DNA from: Pseudomonas citronellolis
GTDB lineage: Bacteria; Pseudomonadota; Gammaproteobacteria; Pseudomonadales; Pseudomonadaceae
Reading direction: 5' to 3'
DNA length: 64,000 nucleotides
NCBI RefSeq assembly: GCF_029335315.1
Contig: NZ_JARJLT010000296.1
Coordinates: forward strand, 24,703 to 88,702
Shown one piece after another: positions 59,983 through 64,000 of this stretch. The stretch's first letter is position 1. Each line of letters opens with the position of its first letter. The notes under the pieces were generated by a model, which was not told where the DNA came from, did no database searches, and saw nothing but the letters and a program-made list of their open reading frames with translations. Both the position numbers and the translations under genes were made by a program.

Positions 59983-60005
59983 CCTGTAGCGACGGGCGTT
60001 ACAGG
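59983..60005. promoter_or_regulatory. late-activator (Ogr-type) site between O and P
   Basis: CCTGTA-N11-TACAGG, the third copy, in the 151-base divergent gap. Its centre is about 57 bases from the P start and 95 from the O start. A symmetric site could serve both directions, like the divergent PO and PP promoters of P2. Confidence 0.78.
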
Positions 60006-60050
60006 AAGCGGCGCTAGGGGGCCTCGCGCGCGGGCGGCAGCATCGGCGCC

Positions 60051-61811
60051 ATGAATGTGACCGCCGAGATTCCCGTCCGAGACAACCGCCGCCAGGCCAA
60101 ATTCCTGTACTGGATGGGCTGGCGTGTCTGCGATATCGCCGACTTCCTGGACGAGAAGGAAAAGACCCTCCACAGCTGGAAGGATCGCGACAGCTGGGAC
60201 CGGGCGGATAGCGTAGAACGGATTGGCGGCGCGCTGGAAGCCCGGCTCGTCCAGTTGATCCTGAAGGACGGCAAGACCGGGGGCGACTTCAAGGAAATCG
60301 ACCTGCTGCACCGCCAGCTGGAGCGCCAGGCGCGCATCCAGCGCTACCAGGGCGGCGGCAGCGAGACGGACCTGAACCCGGAGCTGGCGAAACGCAACGC
60401 CGGGCCCAAGCGCAAGCCCAAGCGCAACGAAATCGACGAGGACATGGGCGAGAAGCTGCGCGAGGCCTTCCTCGACGAGTGCTTCGACTACCAGAAGGAC
60501 TGGTGGCGCGCAGGGGGCATGCGCACCCGCGTCATCCTGAAGAGCCGCCAGATCGGTGCCACCTTCTACTTCGCCCGGGAAGCGCTGATCGACGCCTTGG
60601 ACACAGGGCGCAACCAGATTTTCCTGTCGGCGTCGAAGAACCAGGCGCACATCTTCAAGGCCTACATCCAGAAGTTCGCCCGCGAGGTAGTGGGCGTCGA
60701 ACTGACCGGCGACCCGATCATTCTGCCCAACGGCGCCGAGCTGCACTTCCTGGGCACCAACGCCCGCACCGCCCAGGGCTACCACGGCAACTTCTACTTC
60801 GACGAGTTCTTCTGGACCTACAAGTTCAAGGAGCTGAACAAGGTCGCCTCGGGCATGGCGATGCAGAAGCGCTACCGCCGGACCTACTTCTCCACGCCCT
60901 CCAGCATGGGCCATGAGGCCTACACCTTCTGGACCGGCGAGCGCTTCAACCGCGGCAAGCCGGCGGCGCAGCACATCAAGATCGACGTGAGTCACGACTC
61001 CCTGGCGCAGGGCCGGTTCTGCGAGGACAAGCTGTGGCGGCAGATCGTCACGATTCTCGACGCCGAGGCACGCGGCTGCGACCTGTTCGACCTCGAGGAG
61101 CTGCGCCACGAGTATGACGCCGAGGCCTTCCAGAACCTGCTGATGTGCGAGTTCGTCGACGATGGCGCGAGCATCTTCCCCCTCGCCATGCTGCAGCCGG
61201 GCATGGTCGACAGCTGGGTCGAGTGGGCCGAGGACTACAAACCCTTCGCGCTGCGCCCCTTCGGCGATCGGCAGGTGTGGGTCGGCTACGACCCGGCAGA
61301 GAACGGCGACAGCGCCGGCCTGGTGGTGGTTGCCCCGCCGCTGGTGCCGGGCGGCAAGTTCCGCGTGCTTGAGCGTCACCAGTTCCGCGGCATGGACTTC
61401 GCCGCCCAGGCCGAATTCATCCGCAAGGTGACCGAGCGCTACTGGGTGACCTACATCGGCATCGACACCACCGGCATGGGCACCGGCGTTGCCCAGCTGG
61501 TGCGCAGCTTCTTCCCAGCCCTGACCACCTTCAGCTACTCGCCGGAGGTGAAGGTCCGCCTGGTGATGAAAGCCTGGGACGTGATCAAGAACGGTCGGCT
61601 GGAGTTCGACGCCGGCTGGACCGACCTCGCGTCGTCGCTGATGGCGATCCGCAAGACCATGACCGCCGGCGGGCGGCAGTTCACCTACACCGCCGGCCGC
61701 AACGACAACACCGGCCACGCCGACCTGGCGTGGGCGCTGTTCCACGCCCTGCACAACGAGCCGCTCGAAGGTCAGACCAAGGCCAACACCGGATTCATGG
61801 AGACCTACTGA
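60051..61811 (+). CDS. P: terminase large subunit gpP
   Basis: 586 residues. An N-terminal DNA-binding start (NRRQAKFLYWMGWRVCDIAD) is followed by the ATPase (Walker A-like LKSRQIGATFYFAREAL near residue 164, Walker B FYFDEFFW near 250) and by the RNase H-like nuclease with acidic residues in VGYDPAENGDS, GIDTTGMG and GHADLAWALFHA. It cuts cos and drives DNA into the procapsid. The last 97 codons lie in a 314-bp segment that is duplicated downstream. Confidence 0.95.
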   Translation: MNVTAEIPVRDNRRQAKFLYWMGWRVCDIADFLDEKEKTLHSWKDRDSWDRADSVERIGGALEARLVQLILKDGKTGGDFKEIDLLHRQLERQARIQRYQGGGSETDLNPELAKRNAGPKRKPKRNEIDEDMGEKLREAFLDECFDYQKDWWRAGGMRTRVILKSRQIGATFYFAREALIDALDTGRNQIFLSASKNQAHIFKAYIQKFAREVVGVELTGDPIILPNGAELHFLGTNARTAQGYHGNFYFDEFFWTYKFKELNKVASGMAMQKRYRRTYFSTPSSMGHEAYTFWTGERFNRGKPAAQHIKIDVSHDSLAQGRFCEDKLWRQIVTILDAEARGCDLFDLEELRHEYDAEAFQNLLMCEFVDDGASIFPLAMLQPGMVDSWVEWAEDYKPFALRPFGDRQVWVGYDPAENGDSAGLVVVAPPLVPGGKFRVLERHQFRGMDFAAQAEFIRKVTERYWVTYIGIDTTGMGTGVAQLVRSFFPALTTFSYSPEVKVRLVMKAWDVIKNGRLEFDAGWTDLASSLMAIRKTMTAGGRQFTYTAGRNDNTGHADLAWALFHALHNEPLEGQTKANTGFMETY

Positions 61812-62148
61812 TGAGCACCGACACCCGCCAGGACCTGACCACCTTCAGCTACTCGCCGGAGGTGAAGGTCCGCCTGGTGATGAAAGCCTGGGACGTGATC
61901 AAGAACGGCCGACTCGAGTTCGACGCCGGCTGGACCGACCTCGCGTCGTCGCTGATGGCGACCCGCAAGACCATGACCGCCGGCGGACGGCAGTTCACCT
62001 ACACCGCCGGCCGCAACGACAAAACCGGCCACGCCGACCTGGCATGGGCGCTGTTCCACGCCCTGCACAACGAGCCGCTCGAAGGCCAGACCAAGGCCAA
62101 CACCGGATTCATGGAGACCTACTGATGAGCACCGACACCCGCCAGGAC
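61521..62148 (+). repeat. 314-bp tandem duplication spanning the P-Q junction
   Basis: Unit 1 is 61521-61834 and unit 2 is 61835-62148. Each covers the last 96 codons of P, its stop and the first 8 codons of Q (ATGAGCACCGACACCCGCCA). By eye they differ at 8 of 314 positions (about 97.5% identity). The copies are adjacent without spacer, and neither P nor Q is broken. Confidence 0.92.
61811..62125 (+). CDS. chimeric ORF: portal start fused to terminase C-terminal end
   Basis: 104 codons created by the tandem duplication: the first 8 residues of the portal (MSTDTRQD) joined to the last 96 of the terminase, including GHADLAWALFHA with the third nuclease acidic residue but no ATPase. Its ATG shares a base with the P stop and its stop shares a base with the true Q start (both TGATG), so it can be translated in coupled fashion between P and Q. 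Two residues differ from the terminase end (I to T, N to K). Product and function are unproven. Confidence 0.7.
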   Translation: MSTDTRQDLTTFSYSPEVKVRLVMKAWDVIKNGRLEFDAGWTDLASSLMATRKTMTAGGRQFTYTAGRNDKTGHADLAWALFHALHNEPLEGQTKANTGFMETY

Positions 62149-63162
62149 CAGGCCACGACTTCGAACGCCGCCCAGGGCGAGCTGCTGCCGCGGGAGACGT
62201 CCGTGGAAGCCTTCACCTTCGGCGAGCCGGTTCCGGTGCTGGATAGCCGTGGCATCCTCGACTACGTCGAATGTTGGTCCAACGGCCGTTGGTATGAGCC
62301 GCCGCTGTCCATGTACGGCCTGGCCAAGGGCATGCGCTCCAGCCCCTATCTGCAGTCGGCGCTGATGTTCAAGCGGAACATGCTGGCCAAGACGTTCGTC
62401 CCGCACCGCCTGCTGAGCCTGGCGGCCTTCGAGCAGTTCAGCCTGGACTGGCTGACCTTCGGCAACGCCTACCTCGAGAAGCGGCGCGCGCGGATGATGA
62501 ACACCCTGACGCTGCAGCCGACGCTGGCAAAGTACGTGCGCCGCGGCGTCGAGGACGGGGTCTTCTTCCAGGTGCTGGGCTGGAAGGACGAGCACGAATT
62601 CGAAGCCGGTACCGTGTTCCAGCTCCGCGAGGCAGACGTCAACCAGGAACTCTATGGCATCCCCGAGTGGTTCTGCGCCCTGCAGAGCGCGCTGCTCAAC
62701 GAGTCGGCCACGCTGTTCCGCCGGAAGTACTACAACAACGGCAGCCACGCCGGCTTCATCCTCTACATGACCGACGCCGCCCAGGACCAGGGCGACATCG
62801 ACAACATGCGCACCGCGCTGAAGAACGCCAAGGGGCCGGGCAACTTCCGCAACCTGTTCGTCTACGCGCCGAACGGCAAGAAGGACGGCATCCAGCTGAT
62901 CCCGGTCAGCGAGGTAGCGGCGAAGGACGACTTCGGGGCCATCAAGAACATCAGCCGCGACGACCAGCTCGCCGCGCTGCGCGTCTACCCCCAGCTGATG
63001 GGGATCGTGCCGCAGAACGCCGGGGGCTTCGGGTCGATCAGCGAGGCGGCGGGGGTGTGGGCGGCGACTGAGCTGGAGCCACTGCAGGCGCGGTTGCGCC
63101 AGGTGAATGACTGGGTCGGGGAGGAGGTGATCCGGTTCAACGAATTCGCGCTGCCTGGGTAG
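62125..63162 (+). CDS. Q: portal protein gpQ
   Basis: 345 residues of the P2 gpQ portal family: FTFGEPVPVLDSRGILDYVE, then PPLSMYGLAKGMRSSPYLQS and VYPQLMGIVPQNAGGFGS. It forms the ring at the packaging vertex. The start is set by the coupled TGATG junction and by the match of its first eight residues to the duplicated start. It is the last plus-strand gene and is followed by a terminator. Confidence 0.95.
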   Translation: MSTDTRQDQATTSNAAQGELLPRETSVEAFTFGEPVPVLDSRGILDYVECWSNGRWYEPPLSMYGLAKGMRSSPYLQSALMFKRNMLAKTFVPHRLLSLAAFEQFSLDWLTFGNAYLEKRRARMMNTLTLQPTLAKYVRRGVEDGVFFQVLGWKDEHEFEAGTVFQLREADVNQELYGIPEWFCALQSALLNESATLFRRKYYNNGSHAGFILYMTDAAQDQGDIDNMRTALKNAKGPGNFRNLFVYAPNGKKDGIQLIPVSEVAAKDDFGAIKNISRDDQLAALRVYPQLMGIVPQNAGGFGSISEAAGVWAATELEPLQARLRQVNDWVGEEVIRFNEFALPG

Positions 63163-63182
63163 TGCCTGGCCGCTGAATTGGA

Positions 63183-63205
63183 GCCGCCCCCGAGGCGGCT
63201 TTTTT
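63183..63205 (+). terminator. Rho-independent terminator after Q
   Basis: Stem GCCGCC/GGCGGC with a 5-base loop followed by TTTTTT, 21 bases after the Q stop. It ends the P-Q transcript. The bases to 63312 contain a second weak inverted repeat around the stretch TTTCCGGCC but no gene. Confidence 0.88.
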
Positions 63206-63312
63206 ACGCCCGTAGGCGAGGATTTTCGCCCTATCCAAGTTAAGAAAACCCCACTTGAACATACCATTTCCGGCCTTTCCAGGCCAGGAAAATCAAGCTG
63301 AAACCCGCATGT

Positions 63313-63972
63313 TTACTGGGCTGGCGACCAGCGGCGCACAGCTCTGCTGACGATTCCTCGGCCTTCGCAGGTGGTGCAATCCTCGACCAGGTCGAATCGG
63401 TCCCGGCACGCCGGGCAGAGGCCGAACGGGGCTGCGGTCAGTGCACGCTGAAGCTGCTGGAGCGCCTGGGCATCACCTTCGGCGCGAGCCAGATCCAGCC
63501 GGTCGATCGCCAACCGGCACGACTCTACGTCCGCCAGGTGCGGCACTCGCTGACCGTTGGTGTAGCTGCAGACCTTCAGGAGGGTGAACGTCGCACCATC
63601 CAGATCGACCCAGGCCAGACCGTGAATCGGCCCGAGGCTGCTCCCATCCATCTGCACCATGCTCAGCTGCCCCTGCTTGCTGTAGCGCACCAGGCCATCG
63701 ACTGCTGATAACGCCCGCCGCACTGCCCGATCACAACGCAGGTACGTCCCGCGCGTGACCTTCCCCACCTGCTCGCCCGTGCACTGCTCGATTACGTCGT
63801 AGTCGGCCGCTTGCTCAAACAGCTCGCCGGCCCTCGCCTCGAGGGCGTGCAGGTAGGCGGCCTCGGCGATGTCGGCCAGGTCGTGGAACTCTTCCGGGCT
63901 GATGCACTGGCGAGCGAGCAGGCTGTCGGCCTCGGCTTGGACGGCGCGGTAGTGCGCCAGGGGGTTGCGCAT
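63313..63972 (-). CDS. phage protein with C-terminal zinc-binding cysteines
   Basis: 219 residues, no named family. A helical N-terminus (HYRAVQAEADSLLARQ and EEFHDLADIAEAAYLHALEA) leads to a beta-rich middle. The C-terminus has CPACRDRFDLVEDCTTCEGRG, two C-x2-C pairs with a CxxCxGxG second knuckle like the zinc centre of DnaJ. GGGAG lies 5 bases before the ATG. It converges on the Q terminator and is probably an early or cargo gene at the right end of the prophage. Confidence 0.65.
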   Translation of the reverse strand: MRNPLAHYRAVQAEADSLLARQCISPEEFHDLADIAEAAYLHALEARAGELFEQAADYDVIEQCTGEQVGKVTRGTYLRCDRAVRRALSAVDGLVRYSKQGQLSMVQMDGSSLGPIHGLAWVDLDGATFTLLKVCSYTNGQRVPHLADVESCRLAIDRLDLARAEGDAQALQQLQRALTAAPFGLCPACRDRFDLVEDCTTCEGRGIVSRAVRRWSPAQ

Positions 63973-64000
63973 ACGCTCTCCCGCGTCGTCCAGCAGCCGG

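Noticed and set aside
59721..61754. A 677-codon minus-strand frame opposite the terminase gene
   Set aside because: It is the antisense shadow of gpP, which has all ATPase and nuclease motifs.
1..64000. CRISPR array, insertion sequence or rRNA
   Set aside because: No spaced direct repeats of CRISPR type, no transposase gene with terminal inverted repeats and no rRNA-like sequence were seen.

Overview
The window looks like a chromosomal segment of a high-GC Pseudomonas of the P. aeruginosa lineage. The core genes fabY, arcDABC, dctBD, rmlBDAC and a tRNA-Thr site follow the neighbourhood I remember from P. aeruginosa PAO1 (about PA5161-PA5174, read in reverse). Several arginine deiminase pathway proteins differ in places from the P. 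aeruginosa sequences as I recall them, so a sister species is as likely as P. aeruginosa itself. This is from memory, not a search.

Positions 1-10721 are core metabolism on the minus strand: the start of fabY (cut by the window edge), the arginine deiminase operon arcDABC with an Anr-type box upstream and hairpins between cistrons, and the dctB-dctD two-component system. The dctPQM transporter genes expected between dctD and arcD are absent.

Positions 10766-26470 are a surface polysaccharide region. One compact minus-strand operon of ten genes runs from a promoter near 26442-26469: a family 2 glycosyltransferase, rmlBDAC (dTDP-L-rhamnose), wzm-wzt (ABC export of a finished chain, with a chain-end binding domain on Wzt), a PAPS-type sulfotransferase, a WbsX-type glycosyltransferase and a 1248-residue glycosyltransferase-methyltransferase-glycosyltransferase. 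The part beyond rmlC is visibly richer in A+T than its neighbours. Beyond it lie a plus-strand FAD/NAD(P)-binding protein and a divergent stand-alone APS kinase (cysC), which makes PAPS. Together these suggest a rhamnose-containing, ABC-exported, sulfated glycan.

From 26672 to beyond the window end is a prophage integrated in a tRNA-Thr gene. The 3' part of the tRNA, from the anticodon loop to CCA, is left at this edge. A leftward early operon (39594 to 26835) carries Cro- and CII-type regulators, an Ogr-type zinc finger activator, a primase-helicase and a degenerate paralogue of its helicase half, many small genes, a cytosine methyltransferase with five internal repeats, a PAPS-reductase/DndC-like protein, an excisionase-like protein and the integrase. 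Four of its genes are preceded by the same intercistronic module, a hairpin with a CAGCAA loop followed by an identical ribosome binding site. A CI-type repressor and two small cargo genes read rightward at 39677-40932.

Positions 40933-63162 are a complete P2/phiCTX-type virion module (D U T E/E' FII FI, H I J W V, S R, lysis genes, X L M N O on the minus strand; P and Q on the plus strand). Three copies of the palindrome CCTGTA-N11-TACAGG lie where P2 late promoters would be and are probably the targets of the Ogr-type protein. The terminase end carries a 314-bp tandem duplication that creates an extra 104-residue chimeric ORF before the portal gene.
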